Made by a program: the position numbers and the translations under genes. A stretch of 21,293 bases of DNA from a virus: positions 1 to 21,293 of the IMG/VR virus record IMGVR_UViG_3300042515_001939; one strand, 5' to 3'. Under the pieces are notes generated by a model. That model saw only the letters and a list, made by a program, of their open reading frames with translations, searched no databases and had not been told where the DNA came from. Shown one piece after another: positions 13,237-21,292 of this stretch; the first letter of the stretch is position 1; each line of letters starts with the position of its first letter.

Positions 13237-15005
13237 TCCTCTACCCGTCGCAGCTCACCGGGCGCCGCGTCTACTGGCTGCTCACCGTCGACGTGGGCGG
13301 CGTCCTGATGCGCATGGCCGACGACGAGGTCGACGTCGTTACGGCGTCGGGCCAGGTGCTCCACTACTCGGCGGGCCTCGACGGCATCGAGACAACCGAG
13401 GGCATCGACCTGTTCGGCGACAGCGTGGGGCAGCTCTCCGTGCCGCTCGAGTTCATCGCGCCGCCGGGTGTGAGCATCGCCGCCCTCGTCGCGCGCGGCG
13501 GTGACCTGTCGGCCGGGCGTGGCGAGCTCGCGCGGTGGGTGTCGGGCACTACCTACGAGGCGCGGCGCGTAGTGCTCGTCGGCGGCCTCACCGACCCCGA
13601 GTACGGCGACGACGGCGAGGCCGTGGCCACGTCGCTCGAGGAGCGCCTCGCGTACGACGAGACGCTCACGAGCGCGGCGTCACTGGCCACCACGGCGACG
13701 AACTGGGCACACACGGCGGATCTCCTCGACGACTGGATCGATGTGCCCTACCCCATCGTCATCGGCCGCCCCGGCTACCAGGGCGGGAGCTCCTACGTGA
13801 CCGGCTCGCCGGCTGTGTGGGCAGATCATCGAGACGTCGCCGTTGGGGGCGCGTTCCCTGGTCGGGCCGTCGGCAACATCTGCGTACTTGCCGGGCATCA
13901 CGTGTCGGCGAACTACGTCTACCTGAACCACGACCAGTATACGGCCGCCGACAAGCGTTTCCGAGTGTTCAACGGCTTCGACTTGGGCGGCAACCCCATC
14001 GCGTTCGCGGCGTGGTATCTGACGACGACGAGCCCCGACGCGTTCGAGTATTCATCCTCGTACGTCTACACGGTCTTTATCGACCCCGACCCCGCGACGA
14101 CGACGGGCGGCCCTACCGTCTCGTTCGGCTCGCTCTACGTCGACCTCGAGGCGACGTTCACGTCAGACGAACAGCTCCCGCTCTACGTCGTCTGGAAGGA
14201 CGAAGCCACGGTAAACGGCGGCGGCGGCGGGCTTGTGCGCGGTGGTGTACTTATCCGCAGCGCCGGCGATGTACTTGAGTACTTGTTGTCGCTCACGTCG
14301 ATCCCGGTGGACGCCGGGCGCTTCGCCGCCGCCGCGCCGCTCCTCGATGCGTTCCAGCTCGACGCGACGATCACGGAGCGCGTGAACGTGTGGGAGCTCA
14401 TCCAGGATGAGATCCTGCCGCTGCTACCCGTGTCGCTCGTGAGCGGCCCCGAGGGGCTCTACCCGGTCGTGTGGCGCTACTCTGCCGGCCCCGGTGACGC
14501 CGTGCTCGTACTCAACGCCGACACCGATCCCGACGTGTCGCGCGCCGGGCGCGTCGCCTACGACAGCAGCGACAGGAAGAACCGCTTCACCCTTGAATAC
14601 CAGCTCTCCTACCGCACGGGCAGCTATCAAGCGTCGCTGACCTACGGCGCCGCCGCCGACGCCGCAGACGACGCCTCCGTCACCGTGCATCCCGCGTGCA
14701 CCTACGCGCGGGCGCGAACCGGCCTCGTGGTCGAGCAGTCGATGTCAAGCGCGTGGGTGTACGACAGCGCGACGGCCCGCGCCGTGCTCGAATGGCAGGC
14801 CGCCGCCTACGCGCTGCCGACGCGCACCGTTGCCTACCTCGTTCCCGAGGTGGCCTTCGTCCACGTTGAGCGCGGCATGATCGTGGCGCTCACGGACTCC
14901 AGCATCTACCTCGCGGGCGCCCTCTGCATGGTGCGCGACGTTCTGACGGATGGGACGGGTTACCTGACGCTCACGCTCCAGCTCCTCGAGGCACCGAATG
15001 GCTAA
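13233..15005 (+). CDS. Large tail protein, probable tail-tip/baseplate hub
   Basis: This 590-aa protein follows the tape measure protein, where distal-tail and hub proteins lie. Residues 1-125 are strand-rich (RRVYWLLTVDVGGVLMRMAD; YEARRVVLVGGLTDPEYG), with a pattern I recall from other phage hub-like proteins. Then comes YPIVIGRPGYQGG (about 172-184), a Gly/Tyr-rich middle with many strands, and a section at about 350-590 resembling hub proteins (VDAGRFAAAAPLLDAFQLDA; VWELIQDEILPLLPVSLVSG; RKNRFTLEYQLSYRTG). It ends with VERGMIVALTDSSIYLAG and TGYLTLTLQLLEAP, a final strand pair common in tail-tip proteins. GTG 13233 overlaps the tape measure stop and has GGAG (13223-13226). Its stop overlaps the next ATG (ATGGCTAA). 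Function is inferred from order. Confidence 0.78.
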   Translation: MILYPSQLTGRRVYWLLTVDVGGVLMRMADDEVDVVTASGQVLHYSAGLDGIETTEGIDLFGDSVGQLSVPLEFIAPPGVSIAALVARGGDLSAGRGELARWVSGTTYEARRVVLVGGLTDPEYGDDGEAVATSLEERLAYDETLTSAASLATTATNWAHTADLLDDWIDVPYPIVIGRPGYQGGSSYVTGSPAVWADHRDVAVGGAFPGRAVGNICVLAGHHVSANYVYLNHDQYTAADKRFRVFNGFDLGGNPIAFAAWYLTTTSPDAFEYSSSYVYTVFIDPDPATTTGGPTVSFGSLYVDLEATFTSDEQLPLYVVWKDEATVNGGGGGLVRGGVLIRSAGDVLEYLLSLTSIPVDAGRFAAAAPLLDAFQLDATITERVNVWELIQDEILPLLPVSLVSGPEGLYPVVWRYSAGPGDAVLVLNADTDPDVSRAGRVAYDSSDRKNRFTLEYQLSYRTGSYQASLTYGAAADAADDASVTVHPACTYARARTGLVVEQSMSSAWVYDSATARAVLEWQAAAYALPTRTVAYLVPEVAFVHVERGMIVALTDSSIYLAGALCMVRDVLTDGTGYLTLTLQLLEAPNG

Positions 15006-18000
15006 GACGCAGCCGACTCACGACTTGCGCGGCCTGCTGGTCCCCGAGGCCGGCACGCTGACGGCGACGTACACGGCGACCTCCCAAGCGGGGCCGCGAG
15101 CTGGCGCGATCGTGCCCGATCAAGTCACCGGCCTCTCGCTCTACGGGTCGGGCGCCCTCGACGCCAACTCCCAGGCCGCGCTCGGCGGCGACATGATCCT
15201 CAACATCGCGGCGGCCGGGAGCGTCGGCACCGCTCAGTGCCGGTGGCGGTTCGACGGCGAGGTGGCGCGCAACTACGACCCGCCCGTGATGATGGCGGGC
15301 TGGGAGTACATCGACCGCACCACGACGGCGACGCGCTACCGCTATCCGCACATCGTGCGCCGCGCCGAGACCGGCCTCCTCGCCGTCGTGTCGACGTACA
15401 ACACCAACGACCTCCGCGTGCACGCCCAGGGCACCACGGGCAAGTGGACGATGGCGACGCTCGCGACGAGCAACTTCGCCTCGAAGGCCTGCCTCGTCGA
15501 TATGCCGTCGGGCCGCCTCCTCGCGCTCTACGTGGTGCCGTCCTCGCCGGCGGGCTCGTCGACACAGATCCGGATGGCCTACTCTGACGACGACGGCGCG
15601 ACGTGGACCACGGGCTCTGACGCCGTGCTTCCGTCCGCGATCGGCGTGGCGCCGTCGGACATCCAGCGCATCCGCGCCGTGGAGCTCGGCGGCCAGATCG
15701 CCATGCTCATCCACTACGTCTCGGCCGGCGTCGACGTGATCTACCAGTACGCGAGCCGCGACGGCGGCGGCACGTTCGCCACCATCGAGGCCGTCGGCCT
15801 CGTCGCGCGGGGGTTCCCTGACCTCGCCGTGAGTCAGGGCTCGATCTACGTGGCGCTCCTGCGCTACGACGCCTCGTTCACGCCCGTGACGATCCGGCCC
15901 TACGTCTACCGCCTCGCGTCGGCGTCGCAGCCTGTGACGAGCTCGCAGGGCGTCAACGCCGCAACCGCCGCGGGCAACGCGGTGTTCGGCTCGTACGCAG
16001 GCACGGCGTTCACGGCCGGCGAGCTGGCCATCCTCGCGACGGATGACGGGACGCTCTACCTGTACGGCGTAGACTTCGCGGGCGGCGGGACTGGCGAGGT
16101 CATCACGCGCGTCTCCGTTGATCGCGGCGCCAACTGGGACCAGAACTTCCGCAACTCGCGCGCGGCGGTGGGCGGCACGGTGGCGCACTACTCGGGCTCG
16201 GCCTCGACGGCCTGGCGCGACCTGTCCGTCGCTCCGGAGCGCGGGCGCGCCGTCCTGGCGCACACCTACATCGGAACCGTCGTCAACGACTACACGAGCC
16301 TCTGCGCGGCCTACCTCGGCGGGTGGTCGACGGTGGGGATGCCCGCGCCGGGCGATCAAGACGCGTGGGAGGTGGCGGGCTGGGACGACAGCTACGTCCC
16401 GATGGACCTCCCCGACGACGCCGGGCCTACGTGGACGCGCACGCTCACGGGCTCGGCAACCGAGGCGCTCGGCGATGCTGGCGTCACGTTGACGGCGACG
16501 GGCGCCGACCGCGTGTTCTTTACGACGGCGCCCACGACGACCGGCTACCTCGAGGACGGCATTCTCTGCGAGGCCCGCGTCGTCGCCACGTCCGGCACGT
16601 CGGCGATAGACCTCCGCGTGTGCGACGGTACGAACGGCTACCGTGCCAGGGTAGAGATCACGACGACGGGCGTAACGCTCTCCGACGTGGGCGGCGGCGC
16701 CTTCACGGCGACGACGGCGGTAGATGCCACGTTGGGCATCGTGGTGCGCATCGCGCTCGGGAAGGCGACCGGCGCATGGTCTACCAACGTCGGCCGGGTG
16801 CGCGCATGGGTGCGCGTCGATGGCCCCTACACCGGTGGCGCCGTCAACCACGGCCCGCGACAGGACCGCGAGTGGACGCAGATCGGCACGTCCTCGACGC
16901 TCCAGAGCATCGCCACGGCCGCCAACCGCATCGCCTGGGGCGCGCTCACGGCCGCCGCGACGTCGACGTGGGGGTGGGTGTACTTCTCGGCCGGACGGGA
17001 GACGGCCGGGAACATCCTGACGAGCGCCACGGGCACCACGCGCGGCCACGTCGTGCCGAGCTCGGCGAGCCCCGTGCACATCACGGACGGTCTCCGCGTC
17101 CACGGCGTCGACGGTCCCACCGTCCAGGGCGACTCGTTCCGCACGCGCGCCGACTACGAGTACCCCGTGTCGGCGATCAATCCGGCCGTGAGTCCGTCAC
17201 CGCGGCGCCGGTGGCGCTCAACCTCCGACGCTCAACAGGACATCATCCTCACCGGCGTGTCGCTCGGCGCCCGCTCGGGCGACCTCTACGGCTTGTACCT
17301 CGCGGGCTGCAACTGGCGCACGGCGACGCTCTACCGCGACTCGAGCGCGACCAACAAAGTCTGCGACATCGACCTCGGCGCCGGCATGTCCGCGCTCGAC
17401 TTCACGCGCACGCGTGGGCTCGTGTTCCCGATCGCCGGTGCGAGCGGGGGGATGCCGTTCTACGCGGGGGCACAGCGCCTCGCCGGCGCAACTGTCGAGT
17501 ACACGCAGGCAGTCGGGCCTACCGTCGTCGCTCGCGAGGTGGCCGGGAACACGTCGGGCGCTTGGATCGGCGGCTCGGCGACGGGCACCTATGCGGCCGT
17601 GCGCATCGACCTCGACGCGTTCGAGGCGGGCGACCCGACGACGGGGCAGATGGGCCTCCGGATGCCGAGCGCCGTGATCCTGTTCGACGCGCTCGTCGGG
17701 ACCGATACGCTGATGCTCCGGATTCCGGGCCAGGTCACGCCCGGCGACTACTTCTCGATCGGGACGATGATCGTGGGGCGCGTGCGGCTGTTCGGCAGGC
17801 AGTACTCGCGCGGGCGCGGCCTCACGTTCACGCCGGCCTACGAGCTCACCGAGACGCGCAGCGGCACACGCCGCGCTCGGCGGCTCGGCCCGACACGCCG
17901 CGCCATGGAGATGGCGTGGGACGATGGCATCGACACGACGGGCCTAAACACGGCCGGCACGGCGCCGGACTACTACGGCCTCGGGTACTCGGGCGCCGAC

Positions 18001-18282
18001 GGCCTCACGGCCATCGCGGACACCGGGCGCACGCTCGCCGGCCTGATCGAGCAGACGGACGGCGCCGTGCTGCCGGTCGTCGTGCTCCCGGCCATCCCGC
18101 AGCAGGCGTCCGCGCCGGGTACGACGGGCGTGCAGCTCCTCAACCCGGAGGCGCACCTCTACGGGCGCATCCTGACGGAGACGCTCCGCGTCGACAGTGA
18201 CGCGAGCGTGCGCGGGCAGGAGCTCCGCGACCCCGGCGAGGTGGTGCAGGTGTCCACAGTGATCGTGGAAGAGGAGCTCTGA
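14998..18282 (+). CDS. Large tail adhesin with sialidase-like beta-propeller
   Basis: This 1094-aa protein is the longest in the window. A YRYP motif at residues 114-117 (TRYRYPHIVRRAETGLLAVV) resembles the FRIP motif of sialidases, whose arginine binds the sialic acid carboxylate. Three Asp boxes follow: SDDDGATW (196-203), SRDGGGTF (253-260) and SVDRGANW (373-380). Together they indicate a six-bladed propeller of about residues 100-450. Residues 480-690 look like a lectin-type beta-sandwich (TATGADRVFFTTAPTTTGYL; EARVVATSGTSAIDLRVCDG; VRAWVRVDGPYTGGAVN). The last 400 residues are strand-rich. It is probably a tail fibre or spike that binds or trims a host surface glycan. D138 could act as the acid/base residue, but the other catalytic residues cannot be placed, so activity is open. 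ATG 14998 has GAGG (14988-14991) and overlaps the previous stop. Confidence 0.83.
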   Translation: MAKTQPTHDLRGLLVPEAGTLTATYTATSQAGPRAGAIVPDQVTGLSLYGSGALDANSQAALGGDMILNIAAAGSVGTAQCRWRFDGEVARNYDPPVMMAGWEYIDRTTTATRYRYPHIVRRAETGLLAVVSTYNTNDLRVHAQGTTGKWTMATLATSNFASKACLVDMPSGRLLALYVVPSSPAGSSTQIRMAYSDDDGATWTTGSDAVLPSAIGVAPSDIQRIRAVELGGQIAMLIHYVSAGVDVIYQYASRDGGGTFATIEAVGLVARGFPDLAVSQGSIYVALLRYDASFTPVTIRPYVYRLASASQPVTSSQGVNAATAAGNAVFGSYAGTAFTAGELAILATDDGTLYLYGVDFAGGGTGEVITRVSVDRGANWDQNFRNSRAAVGGTVAHYSGSASTAWRDLSVAPERGRAVLAHTYIGTVVNDYTSLCAAYLGGWSTVGMPAPGDQDAWEVAGWDDSYVPMDLPDDAGPTWTRTLTGSATEALGDAGVTLTATGADRVFFTTAPTTTGYLEDGILCEARVVATSGTSAIDLRVCDGTNGYRARVEITTTGVTLSDVGGGAFTATTAVDATLGIVVRIALGKATGAWSTNVGRVRAWVRVDGPYTGGAVNHGPRQDREWTQIGTSSTLQSIATAANRIAWGALTAAATSTWGWVYFSAGRETAGNILTSATGTTRGHVVPSSASPVHITDGLRVHGVDGPTVQGDSFRTRADYEYPVSAINPAVSPSPRRRWRSTSDAQQDIILTGVSLGARSGDLYGLYLAGCNWRTATLYRDSSATNKVCDIDLGAGMSALDFTRTRGLVFPIAGASGGMPFYAGAQRLAGATVEYTQAVGPTVVAREVAGNTSGAWIGGSATGTYAAVRIDLDAFEAGDPTTGQMGLRMPSAVILFDALVGTDTLMLRIPGQVTPGDYFSIGTMIVGRVRLFGRQYSRGRGLTFTPAYELTETRSGTRRARRLGPTRRAMEMAWDDGIDTTGLNTAGTAPDYYGLGYSGADGLTAIADTGRTLAGLIEQTDGAVLPVVVLPAIPQQASAPGTTGVQLLNPEAHLYGRILTETLRVDSDASVRGQELRDPGEVVQVSTVIVEEEL

Positions 18283-18719
18283 TGCCGGCGACGACTGTTT
18301 GCCCGGTGGCCTGGATTGAGATCGGCTCGCAGGCCGACGCGACGGTGCGGGCGCTCAAGATCGTGGCGGGCTCGGGCGTCACGCTGACCACGTCGACCTC
18401 GGCGGGCGTGGCGACGACGACGATCGCGGCCTCGGGCGGCGGCGGGAGCCCTACTGGTGCGGCGGGCGGCGACTTGGGCGGGACGTACCCGAATCCCACG
18501 GTGACCCAGGCCCGCGGCCTCCGCGAGACGGGCGGCCCTACGACGCTCACGGTGGGGGCCGTCGCCGACGGGCAATACCTGCGGCGCTCGGGCTCGTCGA
18601 TCGTCGGCGCCTATCTCGCGCTCGTCGTCGGCGTTACCGGCGGCGATCTCACATTCACCGACGGCAGCGCGGGCGTAGAGCTCCCGGCCGCCGCCGTTAC
18701 CGCGGGGACTGTCGCATGA
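18282..18719 (+). CDS. Tail-fibre protein with GDLGGTYPNPTV motif
   Basis: This 145-aa protein carries GGDLGGTYPNPTVTQARGLR at about residues 62-81, a motif common in phage fibre proteins, where it marks a turn before a trimeric shaft. After it comes TLTVGAVADGQYLRRSGSSI, the usual partner phrase. Before it are a beta-stretch (VRALKIVAGSGVTLTTSTSA) and a Gly/Ser hinge (SGGGGSPTGAAG). The protein is short, so it is probably a linker or secondary fibre rather than a whole fibre. ATG 18282 shares a base with the previous stop and has GGAG (18273-18276). Its stop overlaps the next gene (ATGA), which may supply the rest of the fibre. Confidence 0.8.
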   Translation: MPATTVCPVAWIEIGSQADATVRALKIVAGSGVTLTTSTSAGVATTTIAASGGGGSPTGAAGGDLGGTYPNPTVTQARGLRETGGPTTLTVGAVADGQYLRRSGSSIVGAYLALVVGVTGGDLTFTDGSAGVELPAAAVTAGTVA

Positions 18720-19708
18720 GTCTGGAGCACATCAACTGGCGATACGTCGGCTCGCAGTCGTTCGCTTCGGCGACCGTGGCGGCGGTCCTCGACGCAACCT
18801 ACACGCTCGGCATCAAGACGACCTATGCCAACGGGGCGACGCGCACCGAGGGCACCGGGAGCGCGTGGACGTTCACCGGCAACCGCTACCAGAACACCGG
18901 GACGACAGAGGCGCTCTATCCGGCGCCGCCTACCTCGACGCTGAACGGGCGCATCCTCCTCGCGGGCGCGGCCACTCTGCCGTCGCCCAACCCCACGATG
19001 GCCTCTCCTGACGCCGCCGCCGCCAACATCCTGCTCGCGAACGTCGTCAAGAACGCGGGGGCTTTCGCGACGTGGAACGCCGCCTCCCCGATGACCTCGG
19101 GCCAAACGTTCGGTTACTGGCGCGTGTGGCCCACCTCGGCCGGCACTGGCAGCGTCTACCTCTACGAGGGGAAAGACGCGCTGCTCGTCGTGGTGTCGGC
19201 GGGCGCTGCTGCCTACGCGTGGATCGGCGGCGCCATCGGCGACCCGGAGACGGACTCCACGTCGGACGGAGAGAGCGACGGCAAGGTCTACGGACAGGCT
19301 GTGTCAGGTACAAACGCCGTGTGGTTGGCCAACTGGTTCGGCGCCACGAGTGCCACAACTTCGGGTTTCCCGCTCGTCCACGCCACCGGGGCAAGTCAAA
19401 CCCACATCGGGGTATTTACTCCGGGCGGAAGCACGATTCTAACCGCGACGTCGCTTACGGGCGGTCTCGTCGCCATGACGACCACCGGACTGAAGACCCG
19501 CTCGGGCCGGTGGGCTCGGGCGCCGCTCCTCTACAGGTACACCGCCGCCGCGCCCAACGACGGCTTCGCGTTCCGCCTACGCGAGGTGTTCGCGTTCAGC
19601 GACGAGACCATGGGCCGCACCCAGACGAACGGCGCGACGACGATCGGCTACGTCGCCGGCCCCTCCGCGACGACCAATCAGGACGCGCTCCTTCTGGAGC
19701 ACGGATGA
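18716..19708 (+). CDS. Putative tail fibre/receptor-binding protein
   Basis: This 330-aa protein follows the fibre gene and overlaps it by 4 bases. It is Ala/Gly/Thr-rich and strand-rich, with no charged helices, as in fibre shafts and adhesin heads: SFASATVAAVLDATYTLGIK; TGYWRVW-like phrase at about 130-140; GSVYLYEGKDALLVVVSAG; AAAYAWIGGAIGDPETDS; then KTRSGRWARAPLLYRYTAAA and FAFRLREVFAFSDETMGRTQ. No enzyme motif is visible. The section around residues 140-230 and the R-x-R-E-V-F-A-F phrase suggest a compact beta-domain. I infer a role in the tail tip from context; no known family is recognised with confidence. Confidence 0.72.
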   Translation: MSLEHINWRYVGSQSFASATVAAVLDATYTLGIKTTYANGATRTEGTGSAWTFTGNRYQNTGTTEALYPAPPTSTLNGRILLAGAATLPSPNPTMASPDAAAANILLANVVKNAGAFATWNAASPMTSGQTFGYWRVWPTSAGTGSVYLYEGKDALLVVVSAGAAAYAWIGGAIGDPETDSTSDGESDGKVYGQAVSGTNAVWLANWFGATSATTSGFPLVHATGASQTHIGVFTPGGSTILTATSLTGGLVAMTTTGLKTRSGRWARAPLLYRYTAAAPNDGFAFRLREVFAFSDETMGRTQTNGATTIGYVAGPSATTNQDALLLEHG

Positions 19709-19917
19709 GCCCGGCCGTCGAGTGGCTCCGCGGCCACCTCGCCGAGGGGAGGTCCATCGCGCTCGTCTCCGTCGCCGTTGAGCATCACGAGGCGCTCCAT
19801 GCCTCCGGGCTCATCGCGGGCGCCGTCCTTGAACCGCCTCCCCCGGCGCGCGACGGGTGCATCGTCGTCATCGACGAGGCCGGTGACGAGTGGGCGGCGC
19901 ACCTGTCCGCGTCGTAG
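19705..19917 (+). CDS. Small phage protein of unknown function (70 aa)
   Basis: ATG 19705 overlaps the previous stop (ATGA), with GGAG at 19696-19699 five bases upstream. The 70-aa product has an amphipathic front helix (AVEWLRGHLAEGRSIALVSV), a middle helix (VEHHEALHASGLIAGAVLEP), a PPPPAR hinge and a strand pair (GCIVVIDEAGDEWAAHLS). The alternation suggests a small alpha/beta fold. It is the last gene before a 64-base gap, so it may end the tail segment. The family is not recognised. Confidence 0.7.
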   Translation: MSPAVEWLRGHLAEGRSIALVSVAVEHHEALHASGLIAGAVLEPPPPARDGCIVVIDEAGDEWAAHLSAS

Positions 19918-19981
19918 TCCGCCGCTCGGCGACGCGCGAGACAAACTGTGATACGACGTGTCCATCCGCAACAGGACGATC

Positions 19982-20287
19982 ATGCCTGACTCTCCCTCGT
20001 GGTACGGCAAAGCATTCAAGCTCGAAGGACCGGCCGGCATCCTCGCGATTCTGTTCACCAGCGGCCTGATCGGGGCGAGCGCGGCGGGGGGCGTCGGCGA
20101 GATCACGCGGGAGGCCGACATGGCGGCGGTGGACGCTCGCGTGGACGCGCGCATGGGCGACGTGGTCGAGCAGATCCGGCGGGAGCAGCAGGCCGCGAGC
20201 GACGCAGCCCAGGCCCTCGCGGGGGCGCGGTACGATGAGATTCTCCGTCGCCTTGACCGCATCGAGCGGCGACTGGATACCCAGTGA
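19982..20287 (+). CDS. Membrane-anchored coiled-coil protein, holin-like
   Basis: This 101-aa protein has one hydrophobic segment near the N-terminus (AGILAILFTSGLIGASAAGG, about residues 19-38), then a charged coiled coil to the end (MAAVDARVDARMGDVVEQIR; QQAASDAAQALAGARYDEIL; RRLDRIERRLD). One membrane helix plus a soluble coiled coil, next to an endolysin gene, suggests a holin or a membrane lysis partner; a Rz-type spanin is another option. ATG 19982 is chosen over GTG 19958 because AGGA (19972-19975) lies 6 bases upstream. The stop shares bases with the endolysin start. The upstream 64-base gap is the only one in the right half and may hold a weak promoter, but I could not define one. 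Confidence 0.75.
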   Translation: MPDSPSWYGKAFKLEGPAGILAILFTSGLIGASAAGGVGEITREADMAAVDARVDARMGDVVEQIRREQQAASDAAQALAGARYDEILRRLDRIERRLDTQ

Positions 20288-20715
20288 TGCCCTCGCGCAA
20301 CATCCTCGACCTGCACCCGGACCTCCAGCCGCTCGCGCTCGCGTTCCTGGCGCGGTGCGCCGCCCGCCAGGTGGACGTGCTCATCGTGTGCACGTACCGG
20401 AGCGGCGCCGAACAGGACGCGCTCTACGCCATCGGGCGCACGAAGCCGGGGGCGAAGGTGACGAACGCCCGCGCCGGGCAGTCGGCGCACAACCACACGA
20501 TCGACGGGAAGCCCGCCGCGCGCGCGTTTGACGCCGTTCCGCTTCTCCACGGCAAGCCTATCTGGGAAGATCCGCGCGACGCGGACACCGACTGGACGAA
20601 CGACTTCGGCTGGCGCGTGATGGGGGAGGTGGCCGCCGAGCTCGGGCTCGTGTGGTACGGCAAGCCGGGCTCGGCGTTCCGCGAGGCACCCCATTTCCAG
20701 CTGGCGGGCGCGTGA
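20287..20715 (+). CDS. Endolysin, M15-type peptidase (L-alanyl-D-glutamate peptidase-like)
   Basis: This 142-aa protein would cut the peptide part of the cell wall at the end of infection. It shows TYRSGAEQDALYAIGRTKPG (a signature of M15/VanY-like phage peptidases), then the zinc-site residues: H68 in QSAHN, D82 in ARAFDAVP and H136 in EAPHFQL. Between H68 and D82 there is a 7-residue insertion (HTIDGKP) relative to the compact SxHxxGxAxD form. The length is right for a single-domain enzyme, and there is no signal peptide, so it needs a holin. ATG 20287 shares a base with the previous stop; GTG 20284 is an equal choice that adds one residue. Its stop overlaps the next gene (GTGA). Confidence 0.88.
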   Translation: MPSRNILDLHPDLQPLALAFLARCAARQVDVLIVCTYRSGAEQDALYAIGRTKPGAKVTNARAGQSAHNHTIDGKPAARAFDAVPLLHGKPIWEDPRDADTDWTNDFGWRVMGEVAAELGLVWYGKPGSAFREAPHFQLAGA

Positions 20716-20897
20716 CCCTCGACGCTCTCGACGCGTTCATGGCCATCTTCGGCCTCACTCGCGTCCCCAACGACCCCGAGCTCGAGCCGACGAACGCCGA
20801 CCGCGCCCAGCTCGCCGCCCTCGGCGCGACGCCGCCCGAGGCGCTCACCGTGACCGTGCGCCGGCCCGAGCCAGCGGCGGGGCACTTCACCGACTGA
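20712..20897 (+). CDS. Small phage protein of unknown function (61 aa)
   Basis: GTG 20712 overlaps the endolysin stop (GTGA). The 61-residue product begins MTLDALDAFMAIFGLTRVPN, then DPELEPTNADRAQLAALG, then a Pro/Arg-rich end. The front is an amphipathic helix with several large hydrophobics, the rest is acidic. It has no membrane segment long enough to cross. Its position suggests a lysis-module accessory. The family is not recognised. Confidence 0.62.
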   Translation: MTLDALDAFMAIFGLTRVPNDPELEPTNADRAQLAALGATPPEALTVTVRRPEPAAGHFTD

Positions 20898-20907
20898 CGG
20901 AGCCCAG

Positions 20908-21093
20908 ATGCCCCTCACGCCGAACGAACACCCCACCGTCGCCCTCAACCTCGGCCGCGTGGTCATGCTCATCGTGCGCGCCCTCGGCAAGCAGAGCGAC
21001 GGCGGCGCCAAGATCACGCCGGCCGAGTGGGCGGCGATCGGAGTGGAGGCCGGCCTCGTCGCGGCGAAGGTGGCGCGCGACGTGCGCGATTAG
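20908..21093 (+). CDS. Small phage protein of unknown function (61 aa)
   Basis: ATG 20908 has GGAG (20899-20902) 5 bases upstream. The 61-residue product begins MPLTPNEHPTVALNLGRVVM, then LIVRALGKQSDGGAKITPAE and WAAIGVEAGLVAAKVARDVR. It has two hydrophobic helices (about 11-25 and 40-55) split by a Gly/Lys turn; neither is long enough to be a sure membrane segment. The pattern of a KITPAEW step followed by an Ala-rich helix recurs in small phage proteins near lysis genes, without known role. Its stop lies 1 base from the end of the minus-strand gene. Confidence 0.65.
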   Translation: MPLTPNEHPTVALNLGRVVMLIVRALGKQSDGGAKITPAEWAAIGVEAGLVAAKVARDVRD

Positions 21094-21094
21094 G

Positions 21095-21292
21095 CTACGG
21101 TAGACATCGATCTTCAGCCCGTAGTCGCGTCTCCTCCTCGCGGCGGTGCTCGCCGCGCTCAATGGCATCTGCGGCGCGCAGTAGCAGGCCGCGTCCGGAC
21201 GGGGACAGGGCGCGTTCTCCGGCCTCGATGGGGTGGGGCTCGTTCGCCTCGGCGTTCAGCCACGCCACCACGGCGGCGCGCTCGGCGGCTAC
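21095..21292 (-). CDS. Partial minus-strand gene, C-terminal 65 aa
   Basis: On the minus strand the frame ends at 21095-21097 and is open to the window edge, so the start lies beyond 21292. The visible part reads VAAERAAVVAWLNAEANEPH, PIEAGERALSPSGRGLLLRA, ADAIERGEHRREEETRLRAE and ends DRCLP. The phrase RAAVVAWL...ADAIERGEHR is typical of small helical phage proteins of unknown function. It faces the late operon tail to tail, with a single base between the two stops. Codon-position bias and the recognisable phrase support it. It probably belongs to another (early) transcription unit. Confidence 0.7.
   Translation of the reverse strand, partial: VAAERAAVVAWLNAEANEPHPIEAGERALSPSGRGLLLRAADAIERGEHRREEETRLRAEDRCLP

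Noticed and set aside
14971-17103. 710-codon minus-strand open frame opposite the propeller gene
   Set aside because: Extremely Arg/Gly/Val/Ala-rich without structure; the plus-strand frame holds the YRYP motif and Asp boxes.
19938-19960. Possible promoter before the lysis genes
   Set aside because: The gap is slightly AT-richer than its surroundings, with TGTGATACG, but no -35 box could be paired with it.
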